This document shows, piece after piece, positions 8,175-17,796 of a stretch of 64,000 bases of DNA. Where the stretch lies: positions 1 to 64,000 of the forward strand of contig JAPEVH010000020.1 of the NCBI GenBank assembly GCA_026645415.1, given 5' to 3'. The stretch's first letter is position 1. Each line of letters opens with the position of its first letter. The notes beneath the pieces are model-generated. The model did not search any database, was not told the origin of the DNA, and saw only the letters and a program-made list of their open reading frames with translations. Both the position numbers and the translations under genes were made by a program. Source of the DNA: Candidatus Electronema sp. Its GTDB lineage: Bacteria > Desulfobacterota > Desulfobulbia > Desulfobulbales > Desulfobulbaceae.

Positions 8175-9317
8175 CTATACATCCTCGCGCAGCAGGAGGA
8201 ACAGGCCAGCCAGCCCTACTGCTAGATGGATAGAAAGAGCGGCGGCCAGCGGATTGAGATAGTTAGCCTTGGCGAGAGATTGGAGTATAGCCCAAATGCC
8301 CCAGCAGACAAAGGCCATGCCGCAGCTTACTGGCACTGCCAAGGAAAGGTCACGGCCCCATTTTTGATAGACCATGAGCAGTAACGGCAGCCCCAACAGC
8401 AGCAATGGTAGCCCAAGGAGGATATACGAAATCCGGCCATAAAATTCAGCCCACGCATGGGCCTTATCCTCTGGAGTTTTCTTGTCCCGTAGAGCTTCTC
8501 GGTATAGCTCTAGGAGCGATAACTCATAATTACGGTACTGGGGAACAAAGAAATCCGCTGGCTTCTGCGCAAATCTGAAACCACGACTGTTAAAAATTTC
8601 ACTCCGAAAAACACCATCTTTCTTTGCAATCTGCGCTTGCCCGTTCAGCATGAGCCATGCTCCCTTTCGCCAAAAAGCCTGCTCTGCTGCAACTAAGGTG
8701 CGCAGTTCATAGTTTTTATCCCAAGTAGCGTAGGAGAAAAAGGCAAATTGGTTTTTGCTCGGATCAGGGCGGGAAAAGGAATAAAAGGTTTTGTTTCCTT
8801 GATAATAATAACGACCATTACGGTAGATACCGATAGGCAGCCTCCCTTTGACTTCCTTATTCCAAATCCGATTCGTTTGGCCAGCAGTGTTTGGCAGAAC
8901 AAATTGCGACATAGTCATGAGCAGCAGGGTTGCGATTATGCCACCACCAATAATTGGTGCAGTAATCTGCTTTAAGGAGACTCCACCTGCTTTGAGTGCG
9001 ATGAGTTCGTTGGAATGGTTGAGTATCCCAAGAGTAACCACACCAGCAAGGAGGATGCACACTGGTCCCATCTGCTCAATAACAAAGGGGATAGAGAGCA
9101 GAAAAAATTTGGCCACCAAGGACATGGGCTTGCCTTTTTCAAGGAAATCGCCAAATTTTTCAAAAAAATCAATAAGGACGTAAATCGCAATAAAGCTCAA
9201 AATAAGCATCAGGATGTTTTTGGCAAACTGACACAGGATGTAGCGGCTGAGAATATTCAAGGGTCGGAGCAGAATAGAAAAGAAAGCCAAAAAGAGCGGT
9301 GGTCTTTTTTGTTGCAA
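8175..9317 (-). CDS. lptG: LPS export permease LptG/LptF family
   Basis: Inner-membrane subunit of the LptB2FG transporter that drives LPS to the cell surface (YjgP/YjgQ family). 380 residues. Helices 1-3 are near the N-terminus (ILSRYILCQFAKNI..., then IPFVIEQMGPVCILLAGVVTLG), the motif NHSNELIALKAGGVSLKQI is the LptB contact region, a periplasmic jellyroll covers about residues 130-265, and three helices follow (YILLGLPLLLLGLPLLL...). The VLIDFFEKFGDF start resembles LptG more than LptF. The start used is the TTG at 9317; a TTG at 9260 would place the protein start nearer the usual MxILSRYI position, and neither has a good Shine-Dalgarno. First gene of a reverse-strand unit with ygiQ and waaF. 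Confidence 0.88.
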   Translation of the reverse strand: MQQKRPPLFLAFFSILLRPLNILSRYILCQFAKNILMLILSFIAIYVLIDFFEKFGDFLEKGKPMSLVAKFFLLSIPFVIEQMGPVCILLAGVVTLGILNHSNELIALKAGGVSLKQITAPIIGGGIIATLLLMTMSQFVLPNTAGQTNRIWNKEVKGRLPIGIYRNGRYYYQGNKTFYSFSRPDPSKNQFAFFSYATWDKNYELRTLVAAEQAFWRKGAWLMLNGQAQIAKKDGVFRSEIFNSRGFRFAQKPADFFVPQYRNYELSLLELYREALRDKKTPEDKAHAWAEFYGRISYILLGLPLLLLGLPLLLMVYQKWGRDLSLAVPVSCGMAFVCWGIWAILQSLAKANYLNPLAAALSIHLAVGLAGLFLLLREDV

Positions 9318-9379
9318 GATACTGATGCAAAAATTACTCTTTGCAAGCTATTCCGTCAAGTCTTACCGGGAGAAGATTT

Positions 9380-10945
9380 TTGTCAACCTCAGTCCCTCTG
9401 ACTATTGTTGTACCAGTTACGGCTATTCCACCAAGCCTAGCAGATAATACTGCTGATCTTGATCGACTGAAAAGAGCGGTGGTCGCTGCCTTGCCGCCAC
9501 TCTTAGCTCAACAGTCGGTACATGCTCCTTTTATCAGCATGGCTGGGCTTGCCGCGCGTTTTCGTGCCGCCGACTTCAAAGGTTGGGTTCTTGCGCAGGT
9601 GCTACCAGAACGACTCGAACTTATTGATTTTCTAGCAGAGAAGCCTGATCGTGTGCTCGGTGTGGCATTAGATGTAGGTTCTACTCATCTTGAAGCCAGT
9701 CTCATAAATTTATTGACCGGCAACGTCCTCGCTCGTAGCGAGGTACTGAATCGACAAGTTGAATATGGAACTGATATTCTTAGTCGTATTCATTTTGCAG
9801 ATACACACGAAGGCCAAAACGTACTTCAGCAAGCGGTAGTCAGTTCTATCAACGATCTAATCAGGAAACTTTGTCAGGAGGCTGCTGTCCAGCCAGAGGA
9901 AATTTTCGCGCTCACTGCGGCAGGTAATACAACAATGGTGCATTTGTTGCTCGGCCTCAGTCCGCACCACCTCTGTCGTGAGCCGTACATTCCTTTAGTC
10001 AACAGCCCTGATCCCTTCTTGGCAACAGAAATAGGCTTACGACTCCATCCGCAGGCTCTGCTCTGGCTACTACCCAGCCGAGGGAGCTATTTTGGTGGAG
10101 ATCTGATTGCTGGCATTCTCTCTGTTAGCCTTGACCAAACAGAAGAAACAGCAATGCTGATTGATGTCGGTACTAATGCCGAGGTCGTGCTAGGAAACCA
10201 TGATTGGCTGATTGCTTGCGCCGGGGCGGCTGGCCCGGCCTTGGAAGGTGGGGTGGCACGGATGGGAATGCGGGCTGCACCCGGAGCTATTGAACAAGTT
10301 AAAATTGACCGCGAAACTTGGCAATTAACTTGGCAAAGTATCGGAGATCTAGCACCCACAGGGATTTGTGGTTCTGGCCTGATTGACTTGGCAGCAGAGC
10401 TGTATTTAGCTCAGATTATCGACCTGCGCGGTAAATTTCAGCGCGAGATTGCGAATCAAAGCGCAGCCCGGCAGTGTTTTGTTCAAGAGCGATTACTTGA
10501 GCGAGACGACGAAACGGTCTTTGTTGTTGCCGACAACGTAGTTGTCAGTCAAACAGATATTGATGCAATGATGCGCTCTAAGGCGGCTATGTATTCTATC
10601 TTAGAAACAATATGCGGCCAAGTTGGGCTAGGCTTTAGTGAGCTGACCCGAATTCATGTTGCTGGAGCTTTTGGCAAACATATCAATCCACGTCAAGCTA
10701 TCACCTTGGGGATGCTACCAGACTTGCCGCTGTCAATTTTTCAACCGGCGGGTAATACGGCTTTACAGGGCGCAGAAATGCTCCTGCTTGATTATGCTCT
10801 CTGGGAACGCTGTCAACATATCTGTAGAAAAATCACCTATGTGGAACTCAATGTCAATCAAGAATTCATGCTCCGCTTCTCTGGTTCTCGCTTCATTCCT
10901 CACACTGATCCAAGCCGCTTTCCTTCGGTACCGCATTTCCGTTGA
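9380..10945 (+). CDS. RACo-like ASKHA-domain protein (DUF4445) lacking the ferredoxin domain
   Basis: About 521 residues. From about residue 93 it matches the ASKHA ATPase region of corrinoid-protein reductive activators (RACo): GVALDVGSTHLEASLI, VEYGTDILSRI, LTAAGNTTMVHLLLG, SYFGGDLIAGIL, AMLIDVGTNAEVVLG, ACAGAAGPALEGG, TGICGSGLIDLAAEL and a C-terminal HVAGAFGKHINPRQAITLGMLPDLP. RACo proteins normally begin with a 2Fe-2S ferredoxin domain; here no Cys cluster precedes the ASKHA part, only about 90 residues including ADLDRLKRAVVAALP. The chosen TTG start at 9380 has GGGAGA upstream; the frame also allows TTG at 9341. It diverges from lptG. No corrinoid methyltransferase is nearby, so its target is unknown. 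Confidence 0.82.
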   Translation: MSTSVPLTIVVPVTAIPPSLADNTADLDRLKRAVVAALPPLLAQQSVHAPFISMAGLAARFRAADFKGWVLAQVLPERLELIDFLAEKPDRVLGVALDVGSTHLEASLINLLTGNVLARSEVLNRQVEYGTDILSRIHFADTHEGQNVLQQAVVSSINDLIRKLCQEAAVQPEEIFALTAAGNTTMVHLLLGLSPHHLCREPYIPLVNSPDPFLATEIGLRLHPQALLWLLPSRGSYFGGDLIAGILSVSLDQTEETAMLIDVGTNAEVVLGNHDWLIACAGAAGPALEGGVARMGMRAAPGAIEQVKIDRETWQLTWQSIGDLAPTGICGSGLIDLAAELYLAQIIDLRGKFQREIANQSAARQCFVQERLLERDDETVFVVADNVVVSQTDIDAMMRSKAAMYSILETICGQVGLGFSELTRIHVAGAFGKHINPRQAITLGMLPDLPLSIFQPAGNTALQGAEMLLLDYALWERCQHICRKITYVELNVNQEFMLRFSGSRFIPHTDPSRFPSVPHFR

Positions 10946-10957
10946 GTAAAAGCCTGC

Positions 10958-10987
10958 TTGCATTTTTTTTTCGCCCTATGATAGTAT
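10958..10987 (+). promoter_or_regulatory. Possible promoter for the DHH phosphoesterase gene
   Basis: TTGCAT (10958-10963) and TAGTAT (10982-10987) with an 18-nt, T-rich spacer, about 100 bp before the next start codon. Confidence 0.3.
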
Positions 10988-11088
10988 AAGGGAGGATTCA
11001 ACTGTCTTCTCTACGAAATCACCTTATTCTGAAATAATGTTAGATATATGTAGTATATTGTTTCAGAACAAACCCTTGCAGGTGCCTT

Positions 11089-12120
11089 TTGAAGCAGACA
11101 CGACTGGAAAAAATTGCCGACGTTGTCACTCGTAGTTCGAGCCGCAACTCTGCCCTCAATCGTCTGAATGGCTTTTATCAGCTTTTTGAAAAGACTGATG
11201 AGGTGCTGATTGTTATTGTTGCTGATCCTGATTCCTTAGCCAGCGCGATGGCAGTCAAGCGGCTGCTCAGTTATCGAGTGGGCAGTGTCACGATTGGATA
11301 TCCTAATGAAATTAGACGGCTCAACAATATGAGCATGGTAGAACGGCTCAAAATCCCTATTGAACGCCTGCACACGCTCCAGATTAACGACTACTCCAAA
11401 AAAATTATCCTTGATTCTCAACCCACGCATCAGCCTTGTTTTGAAAAAATGGAATTTGATGCGGTGCTTGACCATCACCCAATCACCAAAGGCTGGGACG
11501 CGAAATTTATTGATATTCGTCCTGATTATGGGGCGGTATCCTCGATGATGGTGGAATATCTACGTGCTGCCAATATCACGCCTTCTGTTGCCTTAGCCAC
11601 GGCCTTGTATTACGGCATCAAGGTTGACACCCAAAATTTTGAAAAAAAAAATATGCAGTTAGCGGATGGCATTTCCTTTCGCTATGTGTTTAGCCTTGCC
11701 AACCGCAACTTGGTGCGCAAGTTTGAGCTGACCGAGCTGCGTCGTTCTGAGTTGAAATATTTTCGTACTGCTTTAAAGGAGGTCAGATCAAGTAAGGGGC
11801 GCGCCTATGCCCATATCGGCAAGGTTAGCACGCCTGATGTGTTGGTTATCATTGCTGATTTTCTTAATCATGTTGATCAGTTTGACTGGGTGCTGGTTTC
11901 TGGTATTTCTGGCGACAAATTGATCATCATCCTCCGTTGTGATGGTTATCGTAAACATGCGGGCAAATTCGCCCAAAAGACTTTTAGCGAATACGGTTCT
12001 GCTGGTGGCCATCGTGAAGCAGCTCGCGCAGAGCTGCCTCTGAAAAATTTACCTCCCCGACGTGAAGGTCAAGACTTTACCACTGCGGCCTTGATGAAAA
12101 TTGCCACCCGGCATCTATAG
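11089..12120 (+). CDS. DHH-family phosphoesterase (NrnA-like)
   Basis: 343-residue DHH/DHHA1 protein, similar to nanoRNase/pAp phosphatase NrnA and related exopolyphosphatase-like proteins. The first metal motif is IVADPDSLASAMAVKRLL (usually D-x-D-x-x-AS), the DHH signature is VLDHHPITKG, followed by the DIRPDYGAVSSMMVEYL block and ATALYYGIKVDTQNF. The DHHA1 domain ends in GSAGGHREAARAELP, the substrate-binding GGxxH motif. The first motif reads ADPDS rather than the common HxNPDGD, but the key Asp residues remain. TTG start with AGGTG upstream. Precise substrate (nanoRNA, pAp or cyclic dinucleotide product) cannot be told from sequence. Confidence 0.85.
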   Translation: MKQTRLEKIADVVTRSSSRNSALNRLNGFYQLFEKTDEVLIVIVADPDSLASAMAVKRLLSYRVGSVTIGYPNEIRRLNNMSMVERLKIPIERLHTLQINDYSKKIILDSQPTHQPCFEKMEFDAVLDHHPITKGWDAKFIDIRPDYGAVSSMMVEYLRAANITPSVALATALYYGIKVDTQNFEKKNMQLADGISFRYVFSLANRNLVRKFELTELRRSELKYFRTALKEVRSSKGRAYAHIGKVSTPDVLVIIADFLNHVDQFDWVLVSGISGDKLIIILRCDGYRKHAGKFAQKTFSEYGSAGGHREAARAELPLKNLPPRREGQDFTTAALMKIATRHL

Positions 12121-12141
12121 ATTCTGACGAGATTTCCGACC

Positions 12142-12169
12142 TTGTCTTTTCCATAGAACAAGGTATAAT
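12142..12169 (+). promoter_or_regulatory. Sigma-70-like promoter for the two GlgC-family genes, with an overlapping inverted repeat
   Basis: TTGTCT (12142-12147), 16-nt spacer, perfect TATAAT (12164-12169). CCTTGT at 12140-12145 and ACAAGG at 12158-12163 form a perfect inverted repeat covering the -35 box and spacer, which could be an operator or a weak hairpin at the end of the preceding gene. Confidence 0.5.
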
Positions 12170-12264
12170 TCGACTGTGGGAGCAACAGTTTTTCTGTGCA
12201 GTTCTGCTATGTTCCCTAAATAGATAATAACGATTCTGCATTAGCAGGCCAGCGGAGATTTTAT

Positions 12265-13509
12265 ATGGTAATGCCTACCACTTTGGCGATGATTCTGGCC
12301 GGAGGCCGTGTTGATGAGCTGGGTGTGCTCACCCATTACAGGCCCAAATCCGCTGTTCCTTTTGGCGGCTTCGCTCGAGTGATTGACTTTCCTTTAAGCA
12401 ATCTAATGCGTTCTGGAATTGAGCGCGTCGCCATTCTTAGTCAGTATAGGTCTTATTCCTTAATCAACCACATTGGCACTGGGGCGGCTTGGGACATGAT
12501 TGGCCGCAACCGGGGCATTTTTATTCTGCCTCCTTTTAAGGATTATGAAAACCCTCACTGGTATCGGGGATCGGCAGACGCAGTGTATCAGAACCTTGAC
12601 TTTGTCCGTTATCACCAGCCAGAAGAAATTCTTATCCTTTCTGGCGATCATATTTATGAAATGGATTATCGAAACCTGATTCACTTCCACAGAGAACAGG
12701 ATGCGGATTTAACGGCCGCCTTTATTCGCGTGGAGAAAAAAAACGCGGCCAAGCGCTTTGGAGTGGCGGAAATTGCTGATGATCATGCTGAAGGAGGACG
12801 CTTGCTCTCCTACGAGGAAAAACCAGCAGATCCCAAAGGTGAATGGGCTTCGTTAACTGTGCTCTGTTTTCGGCCTAAGATATTGTCCGCTATACTCAAA
12901 GAAAATCAAGCCTCTTCTTCCTATGAATTTGGTCGTGATATCATCCCTATGATGATGGAACAGGGTCTGAAAGTTTTTGGCTATAAATTCAACGGCTACT
13001 GGGGCTATAGTCGAACAGTGGATGAATATTGGCGAACTTCAATGGATTTGCTCGGCGATAACCCGTTGATTGACATGGAAAAATGGGGCATCCGCACCAA
13101 TTTAGAGCATCGCGGTATTCGTGACTGCCAGCCGCTGCAAGTGGGTCGAGAAGGAGTTGTGGATAACTCTATGGCCTATAATGGCTGTGTTGTGGAAGGC
13201 AAGGTGCGAAATTCGATACTTTTTCCTGGGGTACGGGTGGCCAAGGGCGCAGAGGTCAACAATTCAATTCTCTTTTTTAACACAGTAGTTCACGAAGGGA
13301 GCAAGCTAGAGCGAGTGATCAGTGATGTTAATACGACGTTTGGCAGCAACGTGCAGATTGGTACTGCCGAAGGTGGAGTGACTATGATTGGCTGGAACAA
13401 TCAGATACCAGCTGGCATGGTTATCGGTGGCGGCTGCATGGTTGCTCCAGAAATCCCTGATGAAAGATGGCCGCAGCAAGGCCTTGTTGATCTGGAGGTG
13501 CTGCGATGA
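12265..13509 (+). CDS. GlgC-family nucleotidyltransferase, divergent paralogue
   Basis: 414 residues: an N-terminal nucleotidyltransferase fold and a C-terminal left-handed beta helix. Recognisable are MILAGGRVDELGVLTHYR, PKSAVPFGGFARVIDFPLSN, GIERVAILSQYRSYSLINHI, WYRGSADAVYQNLDF, LSGDHIYEMDY and the sugar-site segment YSRTVDEYW. ADP-glucose pyrophosphorylases usually read AGGxGTRLxxLT; here the Gly-Thr-Arg-Leu part is Val-Asp-Glu-Leu. I recall this VDEL form from a separate GlgC-like lineage of Desulfobacterota, so it may differ in activity or act with the next gene as a hetero-oligomer. GGAG lies seven bases before the ATG. It overlaps the next gene by ATGA. Confidence 0.85.
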   Translation: MVMPTTLAMILAGGRVDELGVLTHYRPKSAVPFGGFARVIDFPLSNLMRSGIERVAILSQYRSYSLINHIGTGAAWDMIGRNRGIFILPPFKDYENPHWYRGSADAVYQNLDFVRYHQPEEILILSGDHIYEMDYRNLIHFHREQDADLTAAFIRVEKKNAAKRFGVAEIADDHAEGGRLLSYEEKPADPKGEWASLTVLCFRPKILSAILKENQASSSYEFGRDIIPMMMEQGLKVFGYKFNGYWGYSRTVDEYWRTSMDLLGDNPLIDMEKWGIRTNLEHRGIRDCQPLQVGREGVVDNSMAYNGCVVEGKVRNSILFPGVRVAKGAEVNNSILFFNTVVHEGSKLERVISDVNTTFGSNVQIGTAEGGVTMIGWNNQIPAGMVIGGGCMVAPEIPDERWPQQGLVDLEVLR

Positions 13510-14789
13510 AAGACATAAATGACGCTTTGGTGCTGCTGTTGGCTGGCGGAATCGGTAGCCGCTTAAATATTCTGGTTGGTCATCGGGCAAAACCAGCAGT
13601 GCCTTTTGGTGGTCTGTACCGAATTATTGACTTTTCCCTATCCAATGTCATGAATGCCGGTCTGAGTAAGATCGGAGTGCTCACCCAGTACAAGCCGCTT
13701 TCATTGATGCGGCATATCCGTAATGGCCAACCTTGGGATTTTACTGGCCGGACGCGAGGTGTGGAAATTCTTCCGCCCCGTACTGGTGAAAAAGATTCGG
13801 ATTGGTACAAAGGTACAGCAGACGCAATTCGGCAGAATATTGATTTTATCAAAGCCAATCCCTCGGAGCAGGTGGTCATTCTTTCTGGTGATCACATCTA
13901 CCAGATGGATCTCAACGATATGATCGCCTGCCATCGCCAAAAAAAAGCAGGTATCACTGTTGGTATGATGGTAGTACCAATGAGCGAGATTCATCAGTTT
14001 GGGGCTGGTATTGTTGATGAAGAAAATCGGATTGTTGATTGGGAAGAAAAGCCAAAAGTAGCGCGTACTAATCTGGCCTCAATGGGTATTTACGTTTTTG
14101 ATACTGAATACTTATTATCTCTACTCGCCCGTGATCGCAAAGAGATTGACTTTGGTATGCACATCATTCCCAAGGCAATTGAGGAACGGCAAGTTTTTGC
14201 TTATCCGTTTTATGGCTACTGGCGCGATGTTGGTACTATTCAGGCATATTGGGATGCAAATATGGATATTATCCGCCCAGATTCTGGTATTTCACCAGAA
14301 GAATGGGGCATCCGGCCCAACGCCGAGAGCAGCCGTCGCACCATGGACCGTGCGCCTGCCCGTTTTGCTGCCGGATGTACAGTGCAATCTTCACTTATCA
14401 GCGCAGGGTGTGTGATTGAGGGAACGGTGATTAATTCTGTCCTGTCGCCTGGTGTGGTGGTCAAAAAAGGTGCAATTGTTCGCGATTCAGTTATCTTTGA
14501 AGATACCATGATTGAAACAGATGCCTCCTTGGATCTAGTTGTCGCGGATAAGCGCGTTCAGGTTGGTAAAGGCGCGGTTGTCGGCTTTGGTGAGGCAGAG
14601 GCGAAAAAAATCACGAACAAGGAATTTCCAACCCATCTCTATAGCGGTATTACTCTGCTCGGTAAAGAAGCACGAATTCCTGATGGGCTGAAGATTGGCA
14701 GAAACTGTATTGTTCAGCCTAACTGGGGCTGTACAAAGGTCTCCCTACCTGAATATCTGGAGCATGGTGCCGTTTTTTCCGCTGCCTGA
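13506..14789 (+). CDS. glgC: Glucose-1-phosphate adenylyltransferase
   Basis: 427-residue enzyme that makes ADP-glucose from ATP and glucose-1-phosphate, the committed step of glycogen synthesis. The catalytic loop is complete: LLAGGIGSRLNILVGHRAKP and AVPFGGLYRIIDFSLSNVMN. Further motifs are WYKGTADAIRQNIDFI, LSGDHIYQMDLNDMI, VDWEEKPK, and GYWRDVGTIQAYWDANMDI (sugar-phosphate site). The C-terminal third is a beta helix (CVIEGTVINSVLSPGVVVKKG). Translation is coupled to the preceding paralogue by a 4-bp overlap. No glycogen synthase or branching enzyme is in the window. Confidence 0.93.
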   Translation: MKDINDALVLLLAGGIGSRLNILVGHRAKPAVPFGGLYRIIDFSLSNVMNAGLSKIGVLTQYKPLSLMRHIRNGQPWDFTGRTRGVEILPPRTGEKDSDWYKGTADAIRQNIDFIKANPSEQVVILSGDHIYQMDLNDMIACHRQKKAGITVGMMVVPMSEIHQFGAGIVDEENRIVDWEEKPKVARTNLASMGIYVFDTEYLLSLLARDRKEIDFGMHIIPKAIEERQVFAYPFYGYWRDVGTIQAYWDANMDIIRPDSGISPEEWGIRPNAESSRRTMDRAPARFAAGCTVQSSLISAGCVIEGTVINSVLSPGVVVKKGAIVRDSVIFEDTMIETDASLDLVVADKRVQVGKGAVVGFGEAEAKKITNKEFPTHLYSGITLLGKEARIPDGLKIGRNCIVQPNWGCTKVSLPEYLEHGAVFSAA

Positions 14790-14863
14790 TGCAGAAAGCC
14801 TTGCGTTCGTCCTTTGCTTTCAGGTAGAATCCGGCCATGTTTAGAGATAAGAGTTGATTCTGC

Positions 14864-14940
14864 GCGCCCGTAGCTCAGTAGGATAGAGCACCAGATTCCT
14901 AATCTGGGTGTCGCAGGTTCGAATCCTGCCGGGCGCACCA
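14864..14940 (+). tRNA. tRNA-Arg(CCU)
   Basis: 77 nt including an encoded CCA. Acceptor GCGCCCG (14864-14870) pairs with CGGGCGC (14930-14936), discriminator A, then CCA. The anticodon arm is CCAGA-TTCCTAA-TCTGG (14891-14907), giving anticodon CCT at 14898-14900, which reads AGG. The D loop (AGCTCAGTAGGATAGAGC) and T loop (GGTTCGAATCC) are canonical. Confidence 0.97.
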
Positions 14941-15043
14941 TTGTTTAGCGGGGTGCCTTCTTCTTTCAGCAAATTTCCCCTCTTGTCTTCCTTGTATACG
15001 GCCATTTTTTTATTCTTAACAATCATAGTAGGATACTTTGTCA

Positions 15044-16006
15044 ATGAAGGCTGTGCGGCAGAAAAAACGGATTTTAGTTACCGGAGGAGCTGGCTTTCTT
15101 GGCTCTCATCTTTGTGAACGCCTGCTTGTTGAAGGACAAGAAGTTATCTGTTTAGATAATTATTTTACGGGCAATAAACAGAACATTGTCCATCTGCTTG
15201 ATAATCCTTATTTTGAACTGATCCGCCATGATGTGACCTTTCCACTCTATATTGAAGTGGATGAAATCTATAATCTCGCCTGCCCAGCCTCGCCTATCCA
15301 CTATCAGTTTGATCCAGTACAGACGACAAAGACTTCCGTACATGGCGCGATTAATATGCTAGGACTGGCAAAGCGGGTCAAAGCAAAGATTTTTCAGGCA
15401 TCAACTTCTGAGGTCTATGGCGACCCACAGATACATCCGCAGCCAGAATCTTATTGGGGACATGTCAATCCAAATGGTGTTCGTTCCTGTTATGATGAGG
15501 GTAAACGCTGCGCCGAGACCCTGTTTTTTGATTATCACCGCCAACACCAGCTTAGAATTAAAGTAGCGCGGATTTTCAATACCTACGGGCCACGAATGCA
15601 CCCAAACGATGGACGAGTGGTCTCCAATTTCATTGTCCAAGCCTTGCAAGGTCAGCCGATTACTATCTATGGTGATGGCTCACAGACCCGCTCGTTCTGT
15701 TATGTGGATGATCTGATTGAAGCCTTTATCCGTCTGATGGCAACAGAGGATGATTTCACCGGCCCGGTCAACACCGGCAATCCGGGCGAATTCACTATCT
15801 TGCAATTAGCAGAAACCGTGCTTGATCTGACTGGCTCCAAGTCAGAGTTGGTCTTCAAACCGCTGCCCAAGGACGACCCCAAACAGCGGCAGCCCGACAT
15901 CACAGTAGCCAAAGAAAAGCTGGGCTGGGAGCCGAAAGTTTCTCTGCGCGAAGGCTTGGTGCCAACCATTGCTTACTTTGATAAGTTTCTGAAAAGACCA
16001 CAGTGA
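15044..16006 (+). CDS. UDP-glucuronate decarboxylase (UDP-xylose synthase)
   Basis: 320-residue extended short-chain dehydrogenase that turns UDP-glucuronate into UDP-xylose, a precursor for surface glycans. NAD-binding motif [20 protein letters not shown], then the UXS signature [28 protein letters not shown], the catalytic YDEGKRCAE (YxxxK), [20 protein letters not shown] and [16 protein letters not shown]. The ATG at 15044 is preferred; a TTG six bases upstream is also in frame, and AGGA lies at 15030-15033. First gene of the glycan cluster, just after the tRNA gene. Confidence 0.92.
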   Translation: MKAVRQKKRILVTGGAGFLGSHLCERLLVEGQEVICLDNYFTGNKQNIVHLLDNPYFELIRHDVTFPLYIEVDEIYNLACPASPIHYQFDPVQTTKTSVHGAINMLGLAKRVKAKIFQASTSEVYGDPQIHPQPESYWGHVNPNGVRSCYDEGKRCAETLFFDYHRQHQLRIKVARIFNTYGPRMHPNDGRVVSNFIVQALQGQPITIYGDGSQTRSFCYVDDLIEAFIRLMATEDDFTGPVNTGNPGEFTILQLAETVLDLTGSKSELVFKPLPKDDPKQRQPDITVAKEKLGWEPKVSLREGLVPTIAYFDKFLKRPQ

Positions 16007-16039
16007 AAACTGCTCTGGTCATTGATAAATTGTTGAGAT

Positions 16040-16993
16040 ATGACTTCCAGATTCAATCTACAAGGAAAAATCTATGTTGCTGGGCATCGAGGTTTAGTTG
16101 GCAACGCGATCTGCAAGGCTCTTATCCAAGCTGGTTGCACGAATCTGCTGACCAGTACCCATGCCGAGCTAGATTTAACGGATCAGGCGGCGGTACGCCA
16201 TTTTTTTGCTGAGGAGAAGCCGGAATACGTCTTTCTTGCCGCAGCCAAGGTGGGCGGTATTCATGCTAACAACAGCAATCCTGCTGACTTCATCCGTGAC
16301 AATCTACTGATTCAGACCAATATCATTGATGCAGCTTGGCGTAGCAACACAAAAAAACTACTTTTTCTCGGTTCTTCTTGCATTTATCCTAAATTTTCCC
16401 CACAACCAATGCAAGAGGAGCATCTGCTTACTGGCGCATTAGAGCCAACTAATGAGTGGTATGCTATCGCTAAAATCGCAGGCATCAAGACCTGCCAAGC
16501 CTATCGCAAACAATACGGTTTTGATGCCATCAGTCTGATGCCGACCAACCTTTACGGGCCGGGCGACAATTTTGATCTAAGCAGCTCACATGTCCTGCCT
16601 GCCCTAATCAGAAAGTTTCATGAAGCTAAAATGAATGGCCAATCAGAGGTGGAAATTTGGGGCACTGGTACGCCAAAGCGAGAATTTCTCCACGTTGACG
16701 ATCTAGCCTCAGCCTGCCTCTTTTTGATGGAACAGTACAGCGACGCAGAAATTATCAATGTAGGTTCTGGACAGGAAATCACAATTGCTGACCTTGCTGA
16801 CTTGGTCAGTCGCACAGTTGGTTTTCAAGGTACAGTCCGCTATAATACCGCTATGCCTGATGGTACTCCCCGCAAGCTGCTCGATGTATCTAAACTTTCC
16901 GCCTTGGGTTGGCACAGCCAAATTTCTCTTGAACAAGGGGTGGCCTCAACGTATGCTTGGTTTTTCGAACACGAGCAAAATGCTAGGTTGTAA
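16040..16993 (+). CDS. fcl: GDP-L-fucose synthase
   Basis: Epimerase-reductase (WcaG/Fcl) that converts GDP-4-keto-6-deoxymannose to GDP-L-fucose. 317 residues, normal size. Seen: the N-terminal Rossmann motif [40 protein letters not shown], catalytic Ser-Tyr-Lys with [25 protein letters not shown], and [15 protein letters not shown]. The GDP-mannose dehydratase gene (gmd) that normally partners it is not in this window and must lie elsewhere. Located between the UXS gene and the ABC exporter, so the fucose is probably for the exported polysaccharide. Confidence 0.94.
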   Translation: MTSRFNLQGKIYVAGHRGLVGNAICKALIQAGCTNLLTSTHAELDLTDQAAVRHFFAEEKPEYVFLAAAKVGGIHANNSNPADFIRDNLLIQTNIIDAAWRSNTKKLLFLGSSCIYPKFSPQPMQEEHLLTGALEPTNEWYAIAKIAGIKTCQAYRKQYGFDAISLMPTNLYGPGDNFDLSSSHVLPALIRKFHEAKMNGQSEVEIWGTGTPKREFLHVDDLASACLFLMEQYSDAEIINVGSGQEITIADLADLVSRTVGFQGTVRYNTAMPDGTPRKLLDVSKLSALGWHSQISLEQGVASTYAWFFEHEQNARL

Positions 16994-17794
16994 ATGAACA
17001 GTTTGCTTGCCTTTCTGCGCCTCCTCTATGACCGACGCAGGCTAATCACCGCAATGGCAGCGCGCGAGTTGCGTACTCAGTATGTGGCATCTTCGCTCGG
17101 CCTGCTCTGGACTTTTATTCATCCAGTAGTGATGATCACGGTCTTCTGGTTTGTTTTTAGTGTTGGCTTCAAAGCAAGGCCGCTTAATGATGTGCCTTTT
17201 GTTGTCTGGCTTACTGCTGGGATGGCTCCGTGGTACATTTTTTCTGAAATTGTCAGCGGTTCGGCAGGAATCATTATAGCTCATGCGCATCTGGTTAAAA
17301 AGACGCTCTTTTCTTCACAGATCTTACCGTTAGTAAAAATTGCTTCGGCCTTAGTCACGCATGGTATTTTCTTAGTAGTACTATTGACCCTGCTGCTCTT
17401 TCAACAGATGCCTGTCAGTCTGTATTATCTACAAGCTATTTACTATCTCTTTAGCTTACTGGTACTCTCGTTGGGTGTTGCTTGGGCTTTAGCGGCACTC
17501 AATGTTTTTGTGCGCGATGTGGCCCAACTTGTGGCAGTACTACTTCAGATAGGTTTCTGGATTACGCCAATTTTCTGGGACATCAGTATGATGAGTCCCA
17601 AAATTCAAAAGCTCCTCAAGCTTAATCCAATTTATTATATCGTGCAGGGATATAGGGATTCTTTTATCACCTTTCAGCCTGTTTGGTCGCATCTTGCTTA
17701 TACGGCCTATTATTGGGCAGTTACTGCCGTAGTGCTGGTCAGCGGTGCATTCATTTTTCGGAAACTGAAGCCTCAGTTTCCTGACGTGCTGTAA
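16994..17794 (+). CDS. wzm: O-antigen/polysaccharide ABC transporter permease (Wzm-like)
   Basis: Inner-membrane permease of an ABC-2 type exporter that moves lipid-linked O-polysaccharide to the periplasm. 266 residues with six membrane spans; N-terminal amphipathic start LLYDRRRLITAMAARELRTQY, the typical SLGLLWTFIHPVVMI, LNVFVRDVAQLVAVLLQIGFWITPIFWDISM, and LLKLNPIYYIVQGYRDSF. The ATG directly follows the fcl stop codon, and the Wzt-type ATPase follows after 2 bp. Confidence 0.93.
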   Translation: MNSLLAFLRLLYDRRRLITAMAARELRTQYVASSLGLLWTFIHPVVMITVFWFVFSVGFKARPLNDVPFVVWLTAGMAPWYIFSEIVSGSAGIIIAHAHLVKKTLFSSQILPLVKIASALVTHGIFLVVLLTLLLFQQMPVSLYYLQAIYYLFSLLVLSLGVAWALAALNVFVRDVAQLVAVLLQIGFWITPIFWDISMMSPKIQKLLKLNPIYYIVQGYRDSFITFQPVWSHLAYTAYYWAVTAVVLVSGAFIFRKLKPQFPDVL

Positions 17795-17796
17795 TC

